Source: Photobacterium sp. JCM 19050
GTDB lineage: Bacteria > Pseudomonadota > Gammaproteobacteria > Enterobacterales > Vibrionaceae
DNA: 64,000 nucleotides
NCBI GenBank assembly: GCA_001310455.1
Contig: BAXG01000013.1
Location: forward strand, 1-64,000
Direction: 5' to 3'
The position numbers were made by a program, and so were the translations under genes. The notes beneath the pieces are model-generated. The model did not search any database, was not told where the DNA came from, and was given only the letters and a program-made list of their open reading frames with translations. This document shows, piece after piece, positions 17,721 through 25,364 of the stretch (the stretch's first letter is position 1; every line of letters starts with the position of its first letter).

Positions 17721-17945
17721 CATACACCCAACCGTTTTCCGTGAAAAAATTACAAGTAAATATCAATAAATCAATGAATTAACAATTTATTAACGATTAT
17801 TGCCTGCCCGCAAAAGTGTTGTAATTCCACACTCTTTCCCAACTGCAATAGACTCAAAATCTAAAGGGAATTTAGACCGTCCTCCCACGCGCCGCATCCG
17901 GACGGACAGAATAATAAACAACATCAGGAATTTCGGGAAAACGAT

Positions 17946-18800
17946 ATGGTCAAAGCCGATAACATCGCTCTTGTCTCTGAAAGCCGCAGCTTTAACGGTT
18001 GGTTGAAGCGGTACAGCCATGCCTCACGCGTTAACAACTGCACCATGCATTTTAGTATTTACCTGCCTGACAGCGCTGAGTTTCGTGAGTTACCGGTTCT
18101 GTACTGGCTATCTGGGCTTACCTGTACTGACGAAAATTTCATGCAGAAAGCCGGAGCACTCCGCATTGCTTCCCAGCTTGGAATAATCCTGGTAGCGCCA
18201 GATACCAGCCCCCGGGGAACGGATCTTCCCGGAGAGCATGACCACTGGGATTTCGGCTCAGGTGCCGGTTTTTACATCAATGCCACCCGCACGCCCTGGC
18301 GAAAACACTACAACATGTACGATTACGTCGTGACCGAGCTACCGTCCATCATCTCTTCCCGTTTTCCCGTAAACGGTAAACAATCGATTTCCGGCCACTC
18401 GATGGGAGGACACGGTGCCCTGATTTGTGCGTTACGGAATCCCGGCACATACGCCTCAGTCTCCGCGTTTTCCCCGATTTGTGCCCCCAGCGCTTGTCCT
18501 TGGGGGATTAAGGCATTCAACCACTATTTTGGCCCTGAGCAGGAAAGATGGGCCGACTGGGATGCCTCACAACTGGTGACGACCGCGACAGAAAAACTCC
18601 CAATTTTTATCGACCAGGGAACGGAAGACGAATTCCTGGCCGAGCAACTGCACCCTGAAAAGCTCCAAACCGTCTGCAAGGCATACAGCCATCCGCTCAC
18701 CCTTCGGATGCAGGCAAATTTTGACCACAGTTATTTTTTCATCAGCAGCTTTATTGAGGATCACTTGCACCACCATCTCTACGCGATGGAGCACAGCTAG
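17946..18800 (+). CDS. fghA: S-formylglutathione hydrolase
   Basis: A 284-residue cytoplasmic serine hydrolase of the esterase D family. Motifs are LYWLSGLTCTDENFMQKAG, the nucleophile elbow GHSMGGHGAL, the Asp in DQGTEDEFL and the His in NFDHSYFFISSF. It hydrolyses S-formylglutathione to formate and glutathione, the last step of glutathione-dependent formaldehyde removal. Sitting immediately before xoxF, it indicates that the island handles formaldehyde produced from methanol. The partner dehydrogenase (frmA/adhC) is not in the window. The stop codon is followed directly by the xoxF leader. Confidence 0.92.
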   Translation: MVKADNIALVSESRSFNGWLKRYSHASRVNNCTMHFSIYLPDSAEFRELPVLYWLSGLTCTDENFMQKAGALRIASQLGIILVAPDTSPRGTDLPGEHDHWDFGSGAGFYINATRTPWRKHYNMYDYVVTELPSIISSRFPVNGKQSISGHSMGGHGALICALRNPGTYASVSAFSPICAPSACPWGIKAFNHYFGPEQERWADWDASQLVTTATEKLPIFIDQGTEDEFLAEQLHPEKLQTVCKAYSHPLTLRMQANFDHSYFFISSFIEDHLHHHLYAMEHS

Positions 18801-18857
18801 TTGCTGAGAAAAACGGCATTCGTGCCAAGTGACGTGAACCCCATGGAGGAAATGTAC

Positions 18858-20666
18858 ATGAAAGCTAGATTAAGGATGGCAAGCCGATGGCTATTCGCGA
18901 CGGTTGCCTCTCTGGCCCTGTTGCTACCCGTCACCGGGTCAGCCAACGGAGAGCTGGAAAAGCTCCAGACTGACCCGAATCAGTGGGTGATGTGGGGCGG
19001 TAACTATGCGGGCACCCGCTATAGTGAGCTCGACCAGATTAATGCTGACAACGTGAAAAACCTGCAAGTTGCCTGGACCTTCTCGACCGGTGTACTCCGT
19101 GGTCACGAAGGCGGCCCCCTTGTTTTGGGCGATACCATGTATGTCCACACCCCATTCCCGAACAAGGTATTTGCCATTGACCTGGATCACCAGGCCATCA
19201 AATGGTCATACGAACCCAAGCAGGATCCCAGCGTTATTCCTGTGATGTGTTGTGACACCGTAAACCGTGGCCTAGCTTATGCAGACGGCAAGATCTTCCT
19301 CCAGCAGGCTGACACCACCCTTGTCGCCCTGGATCAGAAGACAGGTAAGGTCGTCTGGAAAGTGGTTAACGGTGACCCGAAAGTGGGCGCTACCAACACC
19401 AATGCACCCTTGGTTGTGAAAGACAAAATCATCACCGGTATCTCAGGCGGTGAATTTGGTGTCCGTGGTTATGTCACGGCATACAACATCAAAGATGGCA
19501 GTGTCGCCTGGCGTGCTTACAGCACCGGCCCGGATGACGAAATGTTGGTGGATCCAGAGAAAACCACCCATTTAGGCAAACCTATCGGCCAAAATTCAAG
19601 CCTCGACACCTGGAAAGGCGACCAATGGAAAATTGGTGGCGGTACAACCTGGGGCTGGTTCAGCTACGACCCGGAATTGAACCTGGTTTATTACGGAACC
19701 GGTAACCCAAGTACCTGGAACCCTTCACAACGTCCGGGTGACAACCGCTACTCAATGACCATTATGGCGCGTGATGCAGATACCGGCATGGCGAAATGGC
19801 TTTACCAGATGACACCACATGATGAGTGGGATTATGACGGCGTGAACGAAATGATCCTGGTCGATATGAAGGTGAAAGGCAAAGACCGTAAAGCGCTGGT
19901 TCACTTTGACCGTAACGGGTTTGGCTACACCATGGACCGTGTTACCGGAGAACTGCTGGTCGCAGAGAAATTTGACCCGGCTGTCAACTGGGCAACACAT
20001 GTAGACATGGAAACCGGTCGTCCCCAGGTTGTTGCCAAGTATTCAACCGACCAAAACGGTGAGGATGTAAATACGGAAGGCGTCTGCCCGGCAGCACTGG
20101 GGTCAAAAGACCAACAGCCAGCGACTTACTCCCCGCGCACAGGCCTTTTCTATGTACCTACCAACCACGTGTGCATGAACTACGAACCGTTTGAAGTGGA
20201 ATACACAGCCGGCCAGCCTTATGTTGGTGCAACCCTGACGATGTTCCCGGCTCCTGACAGCCATGGCGGCCTCGGTAACTTCATTGCCTGGGATGCAGAC
20301 AAAGGTGAGATCAAGTGGTCTATCCCTGAGCCGTTTTCTGTGTGGAGCGGTGCGCTGGCAACCGCCGGTGGTGTGGTCTTCTACGGCACGCTTGAGGGTT
20401 ACCTTAAAGCTGTTGATGAGAAAACCGGTAAAGAGCTTTATCGCTTCAAAACACCGTCGGGCATTATCGGCAACGTGAACACTTACACCTACAACGGCAA
20501 GCAATATGTTGCTGTGCTGAGTGGTGTTGGCGGCTGGGCCGGTATCGGAATGGCTGCAGGTCTCGAAGGTGATACAGATGGTCTGGGTGCGGTGGGTGCG
20601 TACCGCAAACTCTCTGACCATACTCAGTTAGGTGGCGTGTTAACCGTGTTTGCACTGCCTAACTAA
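18858..20666 (+). CDS. xoxF: Lanthanide-dependent methanol dehydrogenase XoxF
   Basis: About 602 residues, exported (signal peptide to SANG). An eight-bladed PQQ beta-propeller. The adjacent disulfide Cys131-Cys132 ([10 protein letters not shown]), the metal ligands Glu199 (GGEFGVRG) and Asn283 (GTGNPSTWN), the catalytic Asp325 and the extra Asp327 in [10 protein letters not shown] are all present. The extra Asp is the XoxF mark; calcium enzymes of the MxaF type have Ala there. It oxidises methanol, and possibly other short alcohols or formaldehyde, in the periplasm. Start chosen at MKARLRM, 7 nt after GGAGGA, over ATGs at 18801 and 18852. Between fghA and a cupredoxin gene; a GC-rich hairpin follows. 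Confidence 0.95.
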   Translation: MKARLRMASRWLFATVASLALLLPVTGSANGELEKLQTDPNQWVMWGGNYAGTRYSELDQINADNVKNLQVAWTFSTGVLRGHEGGPLVLGDTMYVHTPFPNKVFAIDLDHQAIKWSYEPKQDPSVIPVMCCDTVNRGLAYADGKIFLQQADTTLVALDQKTGKVVWKVVNGDPKVGATNTNAPLVVKDKIITGISGGEFGVRGYVTAYNIKDGSVAWRAYSTGPDDEMLVDPEKTTHLGKPIGQNSSLDTWKGDQWKIGGGTTWGWFSYDPELNLVYYGTGNPSTWNPSQRPGDNRYSMTIMARDADTGMAKWLYQMTPHDEWDYDGVNEMILVDMKVKGKDRKALVHFDRNGFGYTMDRVTGELLVAEKFDPAVNWATHVDMETGRPQVVAKYSTDQNGEDVNTEGVCPAALGSKDQQPATYSPRTGLFYVPTNHVCMNYEPFEVEYTAGQPYVGATLTMFPAPDSHGGLGNFIAWDADKGEIKWSIPEPFSVWSGALATAGGVVFYGTLEGYLKAVDEKTGKELYRFKTPSGIIGNVNTYTYNGKQYVAVLSGVGGWAGIGMAAGLEGDTDGLGAVGAYRKLSDHTQLGGVLTVFALPN

Positions 20667-20688
20667 AAACCACAAGTACAACGATAAA

Positions 20689-20710
20689 GGGCCGGAATAT
20701 TTTCCGGCCC
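20689..20710 (+). terminator. Hairpin downstream of xoxF
   Basis: GGGCCGGAA / TTCCGGCCC, a perfect 9-bp stem with a 4-nt loop, 22 nt after the stop. No T-run, so it probably limits read-through or protects the xoxF 3' end so that xoxF mRNA outnumbers downstream messages. Confidence 0.6.
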
Positions 20711-20758
20711 AACCTGACTTAGGGACATACTGGCATAGTTCGTGAAAAGGAGTTTCAT

Positions 20759-21208
20759 ATGACCAAACAGTGTTTATGGATGCTGCCCCTTTTGTGGGCG
20801 ATGTCTTTTGCCGGTCTGGCAAAAGATCATGAAGTACGGGCTGTCGGGGTAAAGTTTGATCCTGCCATTATTTTTATTGAGCCCGGAGACACCATCTCCT
20901 GGACCAATATGCCCGCGCACCTGGTAGAAACCATAGACGCGATGTCTCCTGAAAACTTCGAAAAAATCCTGTCTGAACTCGGTATTGACTTCTCTCATAC
21001 CTTCAATGACGAAGGCATTATTGTGTACAAGTGCACACCGCACTGGGGGGCGCGTATGGGAGGCATTATCATGGTCGGGAAGCCGGATAATATCCAGGAA
21101 ACTATCGACCAGTATTACGACGAAATTAAGACAGATCGTTCCTTGTTGCCCGCGAAAGGTTTGCTGAAAAAATTCAAGAAAAAGCTGAAAGCTGAAGGGA
21201 TTGAATAG
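20759..21208 (+). CDS. Periplasmic cupredoxin (pseudoazurin-like)
   Basis: A 149-residue protein with a signal peptide (to LAK). It is a type-1 copper protein: the ligand set His54 (NMPAHLVE), Cys92, His95 (YKCTPHWG) and Met100 (ARMGG) is complete, and the C-terminal helices are Lys-rich. Pseudoazurin-type proteins carry electrons in the periplasm. Its position after xoxF suggests it accepts electrons from XoxF or passes them to the respiratory chain. No XoxG cytochrome c gene is present here. The spacer contains a hairpin and then a strong AAAAGGAG ribosome site. Confidence 0.88.
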   Translation: MTKQCLWMLPLLWAMSFAGLAKDHEVRAVGVKFDPAIIFIEPGDTISWTNMPAHLVETIDAMSPENFEKILSELGIDFSHTFNDEGIIVYKCTPHWGARMGGIIMVGKPDNIQETIDQYYDEIKTDRSLLPAKGLLKKFKKKLKAEGIE

Positions 21209-21242
21209 CCGCCTTTCTTTCACACAGCAAAAGGACGCGCAC

Positions 21243-21620
21243 ATGAAAAAATGGATATGGGTGACGGCTTTGTGCCTCACCTCTTTTACGTCTTCCGGCG
21301 CCGCCAAACATGACTACCCGACCCTGGAGAGAGTACGCTTTGTTTTTGAGTGTATGGCGCTTCACGGTGGCCAGACCTATGAAAATCTCTACAGTTGCAG
21401 CTGTATGATTGACGAGTTGGCCAAATATCTCACCTTGGATGAATATGTCCAGTATGACGCTTACGAGCGGATGCGAAGCATGATGGGGGAGCGAGGTGGC
21501 TATTTCCGATCGTCGGATGCCAGCCTGGATGTACGAAAGGAGTTCCGGAGCGCCAAACTGGACGCCGAGCGGCAGTGCTTCAGTGATGAACGCATTCCTA
21601 AACGTAAAGTACCTCACTAG
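21243..21620 (+). CDS. Small exported CSC-motif protein of the xoxF island
   Basis: About 125 residues, starting MKKWIWVTAL after AAAGGA, with a signal peptide ending near SGAA. The mature part has a conserved block ECMALHGGQTYENLYSCSCM, then LTLDEYVQYDAYERMRSMMG and a late Cys (RQCF), so four to five Cys could form disulfides or bind a metal. Similar small proteins occur beside PQQ-dependent alcohol dehydrogenases, but I cannot attach a function. Placed between the cupredoxin and XoxJ-like genes in one operon. Confidence 0.7.
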   Translation: MKKWIWVTALCLTSFTSSGAAKHDYPTLERVRFVFECMALHGGQTYENLYSCSCMIDELAKYLTLDEYVQYDAYERMRSMMGERGGYFRSSDASLDVRKEFRSAKLDAERQCFSDERIPKRKVPH

Positions 21621-21629
21621 GGTGTAGTT

Positions 21630-22511
21630 ATGACAACAGAACTCTCCCGCGGCAATGCAGCTCTGAGGGCGCTGGTGCTGATGGTGGCATCAGTTGTTGC
21701 ACTTCCGGCTTATGCCGCCAACTTTCCTTTTCCGGGAACCCCGCCTACTGACGTTTTACGGGTCTGTTCAGACCCCAACAACCTTCCGTTTTCCAACAGA
21801 GCCGGCCAAGGTTTCGAAAACAAAATCGCTGAATTGGTTGCCGGCTTTTTTGACGTAAAACTTGAATATGTCTGGCTGCCCCAAAGAATGGGGTTTGTAC
21901 GCAATACCCTGAAGAAATGGCTGCCGGACGAAAACCGGTTTGCCTGCGACATCATCATGGGCGTCCCGGCAGAATTTGATCAGGCCGTAGCATCCCGCCC
22001 TTACTACAAATCAGCCTATGCACTGGTTGCCAGCCAGAAAAGTGCTCTTCGAGGACTTAATACGCTGGATGATGTCGCAGCCATGCCGGACCGGGAGAAA
22101 GTGACACTGAAACTTGCCGGTTTTTCCCCCTCCCCGACGGTTACCTGGTTGCAGATGCACAACCTGTTTTTTGAAACTCAATTCTTCCGCACCATGAGCG
22201 GAGACCCGGAAGAGTATCCCGGACGCATGGTGGAACGGGTTGCTGAAGGTGAATTTGATGGCGTGATGATATGCCCCATCGCCGGATATTTTTCCCGTAA
22301 CAATCCGGATTTAAAGGTTCTGCCCATGCAAAACGGCCCCCATGGAAGGGTGACATTCTCCATTTCCATGGCCGTGCGATACGGGGAGCAGTCTTTCGGA
22401 TATGCGGTCGAGCACGCACTCAAGGTAAACTACGACAAGGTGCAGGCCATATTGAAAGAGTACGGCGTACCACAATTGGACAGTCAGGAAATATATAAGC
22501 GACTAAGATGA
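21630..22511 (+). CDS. xoxJ: XoxJ/MxaJ-like periplasmic binding protein
   Basis: A 293-residue exported protein with a type-II periplasmic-binding fold (LRVCSDPNNLPFSNRAGQGF, then DIIMGVPAEFDQAVASRPYY). This is the MxaJ/XoxJ group of quinoprotein-dehydrogenase-associated proteins, which lack ABC transporter partners. Known members interact with apo-XoxF and are thought to help its activation or assembly. It begins 9 nt after the CSC protein gene. The signal peptide probably includes VALPAYAA, preceded by a longer polar N-region than usual. Confidence 0.88.
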   Translation: MTTELSRGNAALRALVLMVASVVALPAYAANFPFPGTPPTDVLRVCSDPNNLPFSNRAGQGFENKIAELVAGFFDVKLEYVWLPQRMGFVRNTLKKWLPDENRFACDIIMGVPAEFDQAVASRPYYKSAYALVASQKSALRGLNTLDDVAAMPDREKVTLKLAGFSPSPTVTWLQMHNLFFETQFFRTMSGDPEEYPGRMVERVAEGEFDGVMICPIAGYFSRNNPDLKVLPMQNGPHGRVTFSISMAVRYGEQSFGYAVEHALKVNYDKVQAILKEYGVPQLDSQEIYKRLR

Positions 22512-22600
22512 TTTCATCTGCGCCTCATCAGTGAAGCCGCGGAATTCAAAACTTGTACGACTCCGGCACGGCGGTTAATGCGTGCCGATGGAGAACCGTT

Positions 22601-23113
22601 ATGAAAACTCTTCTGGCTTTTTTCACCGGTCTGACCGCAATCCTCGCACTTCCCGTTTCAGCAACAATTGCCGTTCTGCAATTTGAACTCGACGATATGA
22701 CCCAACTCCCTCATACCCCAGAGGAAATCGCGCGTACAGCGTCACTGCAACCTTTGCTTGCCGAAGCACTGAGTTCTACCCACGGACATGTGCTGAATCC
22801 GGTATCTGAAAAGCAACAAGCTGATGCTGATCTGGGTTTTGGCTACCTGTTCACCCAAACCAGCGCGGCGGCTGAGCTGGGAAAATCCGTGGATGCGGAC
22901 TGGATCATCGTCGGGAGGTTGCTCAAACCGAGCTTTCTTTATGCTTACCTTCAAGCGCATGTGGTAAACGTAAAAACCGGATGGCAGGCACCGGAACTTG
23001 CGGTAGAAATTAAAGGCGGGGGCAACAACCTCACCCAGCGTGGAGCACAAGCGCTGGCGGAACAAATCAATACCGTTATTAAAGAGTGGGAACAACGCCA
23101 GTCCGAGATTTAA
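22601..23113 (+). CDS. DUF2380 exported protein
   Basis: About 170 residues, starting MKTLLAFFTG (GGAGA upstream), with a signal peptide to PVSA. It opens IAVLQFELDDMTQLPHTPEE and later has GKSVDADWIIVGRLLKPSFL, the DUF2380 pattern. The fold resembles TolB-N/CsgG-like alpha-beta domains. DUF2380 genes recur with PQQ alcohol dehydrogenases; the role is unknown. It is the last gene of the island, 89 nt after xoxJ. Confidence 0.75.
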   Translation: MKTLLAFFTGLTAILALPVSATIAVLQFELDDMTQLPHTPEEIARTASLQPLLAEALSSTHGHVLNPVSEKQQADADLGFGYLFTQTSAAAELGKSVDADWIIVGRLLKPSFLYAYLQAHVVNVKTGWQAPELAVEIKGGGNNLTQRGAQALAEQINTVIKEWEQRQSEI

Positions 23114-23191
23114 GCAGGTTTAGCCGTATAATGGGGCTGGTTTTTCTCATCGTAGTTTCGCTGTCTGTCATCACACTGCCACGGTGATGTT

Positions 23192-23218
23192 GTATACCCA
23201 AACTACCTCAAGGAGCAG
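23192..23218 (+). repeat. Dispersed intergenic repeat, copy 4
   Basis: GTATACCCAAACTACCTCAA then GGAGCAG; one base differs from the core. It lies at the end of the xoxF island. Confidence 0.75.
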
Positions 23219-23264
23219 TGTGGGTATAAATGTTCGGGTATCCGCATCAGACAAGGAAGCTGTG

Positions 23265-23525
23265 ATGGAAGAACCAGTCTACAAGTTGTTCTGCTTGACG
23301 TGTGAGGAAGTCACCCCGCACAAAATTGTTTTACCCGACTCCCTTGAGCCGATAAAAGATGAGAAAGGTGCAGGTGCCTTTGGCTCGGTAATAAATAACA
23401 TCGTTGTCGGCATTACAGGTGTATTGAGTCAGGCAGCAGTCGGGGACAAGTATGAGTGCGAGGTATGCGGCGCCCGTTTCGACGAGGCTGAAGAGACAAA
23501 TACAATCTGGGATCATATGGATTGA
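23265..23525 (+). CDS. Small Zn-ribbon-like protein
   Basis: 86 residues, starting MEEPVYKLFC after AAGGA. Two CxxC pairs (FCLTCEE and CEVCGAR) about 55 residues apart would form one zinc ribbon around a Gly/Val-rich helical middle (SVINNIVVGITGVLSQAAVG). Cytoplasmic and acidic. No family recognised beyond that. An earlier in-frame ATG at 23184 lies inside or before the repeat and is less likely. Confidence 0.65.
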   Translation: MEEPVYKLFCLTCEEVTPHKIVLPDSLEPIKDEKGAGAFGSVINNIVVGITGVLSQAAVGDKYECEVCGARFDEAEETNTIWDHMD

Positions 23526-23565
23526 TGCCGTAAAGCCAACTCTCTTTACGTGGATTGGACAGAGA

Positions 23566-23596
23566 GAAAAAATGGCAGCGGTTTAAACGCTGCCAT
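23566..23596 (-). terminator. Terminator of the small lipoprotein gene
   Basis: ATGGCAGCG / CGCTGCCAT, a 9-bp stem followed on the minus strand by a T-run. It serves the 23619-23881 gene. Confidence 0.85.
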
Positions 23597-23618
23597 CTCG
23601 GGAAAACATACCAGTACC

Positions 23619-23881
23619 TTAGTTTTTCGCTTTTTCAAAACATACTGTCATTTCAGTAGAGGCTTTGTTGTCTGTTGTGTATTCAGACGTGTAAATCATT
23701 GTCCAACCGTCATATTCCGCCAACGCTTCATTTGCACTTGAAGAATCAGTAGCGAAAGTGGTGCAACGCATCATTTTGCTGGCGCTGTTAGCATCAAAAT
23801 CACGAACTTGACTGGTTACATTTGCACCTGAACAACCGGCCAACAGCATGACAAACGCAGAAGATATCAGAATTTTTTCAT
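23619..23881 (-). CDS. Small lipoprotein (signal peptide frameshifted)
   Basis: About 87 residues after repair. The readable part starts MLLAGCSG, a bare lipobox without an n-region. Upstream the sequence ATGAAAAAATTCTG has six A where seven would give MKKILISSAFVMLLAGC, a perfect lipoprotein signal. I therefore place the start at 23881 with one A lost at about 23873-23878. The mature protein has a Cys pair (MMRCTTF and MTVCFEK). No known family recognised. A terminator follows. Confidence 0.6.
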
Positions 23882-24008
23882 AATCACAAAAAGCTCAGTA
23901 AAGTGAGCGGAGATTATAAAACTCTATTCACGGGTTTATTTGCGCTATTTCAATGAATTACTCGATTCATTGGATTTGTCGCCGATACGCCCCCTGACAA
24001 GTTATAAG

Positions 24009-24033
24009 TTATACCCAAACCACCTCAAGGTGC
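24009..24033 (+). repeat. Dispersed intergenic repeat, copy 5
   Basis: TTATACCCAAACCACCTCAA then GGTGC, the best match to the core. Between the lipoprotein and SMR genes. Confidence 0.75.
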
Positions 24034-24108
24034 GTGATTCAGAGTGATTTCAGTGCGTTCAATTCAAGGAAAATACCTGAAGGAATGGCTGTTCCCTTTC
24101 AAAGGTAT

Positions 24109-24441
24109 TTAATGTTTCACCGATGTCGAAAAAACGTTCATTACCACGACACCTGACACAATCAGAACCAGGCCAATAATTGCGGGTAAGTCGAGTTTTT
24201 GACCGAATACAAGCCACCCTGCTACGGCTATCAGTGCAACACCCAATCCTGCCCAGATTGCGTATGCGATACCCACCGGAATAACCCTGAGTGTCAGGGA
24301 AAGAAAATAGAAGGCTACGCAATAACCGGCGACCACTGTCACAGATGGCCACAATTTGCTGAACCCCTCACTGCTTTTCAGCGCTGAGGTGGCAATAACT
24401 TCAGAGACAATCGCCACCAATAAAAATAGCCAATTCTTCAT
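24109..24441 (-). CDS. SMR-family multidrug efflux protein (EmrE-like)
   Basis: 110 residues with four transmembrane helices, the standard SMR size. The start [20 protein letters not shown] is preceded by GAGGGG; a longer in-frame start 24 nt upstream is less likely. The essential Glu in helix 1 ([16 protein letters not shown]) and the helix 3/4 motif [20 protein letters not shown] are intact. It works as an antiparallel dimer exchanging protons for quaternary cations or guanidinium-like compounds. Monocistronic. Confidence 0.92.
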   Translation of the reverse strand: MKNWLFLLVAIVSEVIATSALKSSEGFSKLWPSVTVVAGYCVAFYFLSLTLRVIPVGIAYAIWAGLGVALIAVAGWLVFGQKLDLPAIIGLVLIVSGVVVMNVFSTSVKH

Positions 24442-24740
24442 GTACCCCTCTGTCATGCCAGACACAACGTTTTCTTCCTGAGAGCAGTCTATCTCATTAT
24501 TTCAACTGGGATATTCTGATTTATTCACTTTTAAGAGGTTTTCTGCAAACCGACCCACACATATTCAGAATCTACAGCAATTAGCGAATAAACATTCGAC
24601 TTGAGCAGTACCAAGTATTGCTGTCATCACTTATCACTCTTTGTCATCAAATTTGAATAATCCGACAAAATACTGTTAGCTATTATGTATATATCTTATA
24701 AATGAAACGTCATTCATACACAGCTAGAGTGGTTATGGAT

Positions 24741-25295
24741 ATGAAAAAGCAAAATGGATTTACGCTTATTGAGTTGGTTGTCGTTATTGTCATTCTGGGA
24801 ATATTGTCTGTTACCGCTGCACCTAAGTTTCTGAATTTTTCTGACGATGCCCGGTTATCTGCTGCGAAGGGAACCAAAGGTGCGCTTAGTGATGCGGTGC
24901 AACATGTTCACCTTTATTGGCAGTTACATGGCGGTAATGCGGAAGTTGCAGATATGCCTAACCTTCATGACGGCAGCTACAACATCAACAGCAGCGGTTT
25001 TCCTGTTGAAGCCGGGGATAATAAAGAATCCGGCCATACGGCTATTCAAGCTCCGAATGAAAACATGTGTGGCCGTCTTTGGAACAACCTTTTAAACCAC
25101 AGTCCTCCGCTGGATCACTCCGGTTTAGGTAATGGTGCGGCTGGTTCACCAAAAACCTATTACTACACAGTTGATGGCGGCATGTTTAAAGTATCCGGTG
25201 CCACCGGAGGCGTATGCCAATATTCAATGGTTGCCAAAGACAGCATCAAAATTGAATACAATTCTAATACCGGTTTGGTATCGCTTATTAACTGA
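24741..25295 (+). CDS. Lone type IV pilin-like (MSHA-type) protein
   Basis: About 184 residues. The short leader MKKQNG is followed by [20 protein letters not shown], a textbook class III prepilin cleavage site (G/F) and hydrophobic helix with Glu5. The globular part contains a Cys pair (NMCGRLWNN and GGVCQYSM) and resembles MshA-like pilins of vibrios. No assembly genes are nearby, so it would rely on machinery encoded elsewhere. The start at 24741 gives the normal six-residue leader; an upstream in-frame start would give a long one. Confidence 0.85.
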   Translation: MKKQNGFTLIELVVVIVILGILSVTAAPKFLNFSDDARLSAAKGTKGALSDAVQHVHLYWQLHGGNAEVADMPNLHDGSYNINSSGFPVEAGDNKESGHTAIQAPNENMCGRLWNNLLNHSPPLDHSGLGNGAAGSPKTYYYTVDGGMFKVSGATGGVCQYSMVAKDSIKIEYNSNTGLVSLIN

Positions 25296-25298
25296 TGA

Positions 25299-25317
25299 CT
25301 ATACCCAAACCACCTCA
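25299..25317 (+). repeat. Dispersed intergenic repeat, copy 6 (truncated)
   Basis: CTATACCCAAACCACCTCA immediately after the pilin stop; the 3' AAGGTGC part has diverged. No further copy is seen to the end of the window. Confidence 0.7.
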
Positions 25318-25327
25318 CCAAAGTAAA

Positions 25328-25360
25328 AACAGGCCGCCTATCTTGCGGCCTGTTTGTTTT
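25328..25360. terminator. Bidirectional terminator, pilin / metallophosphatase
   Basis: AACAGGCCGC / GCGGCCTGTT, a 10-bp perfect stem with a T-rich tail on the plus strand and an A-rich flank for the minus strand. Confidence 0.88.
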
Positions 25361-25364
25361 GACG

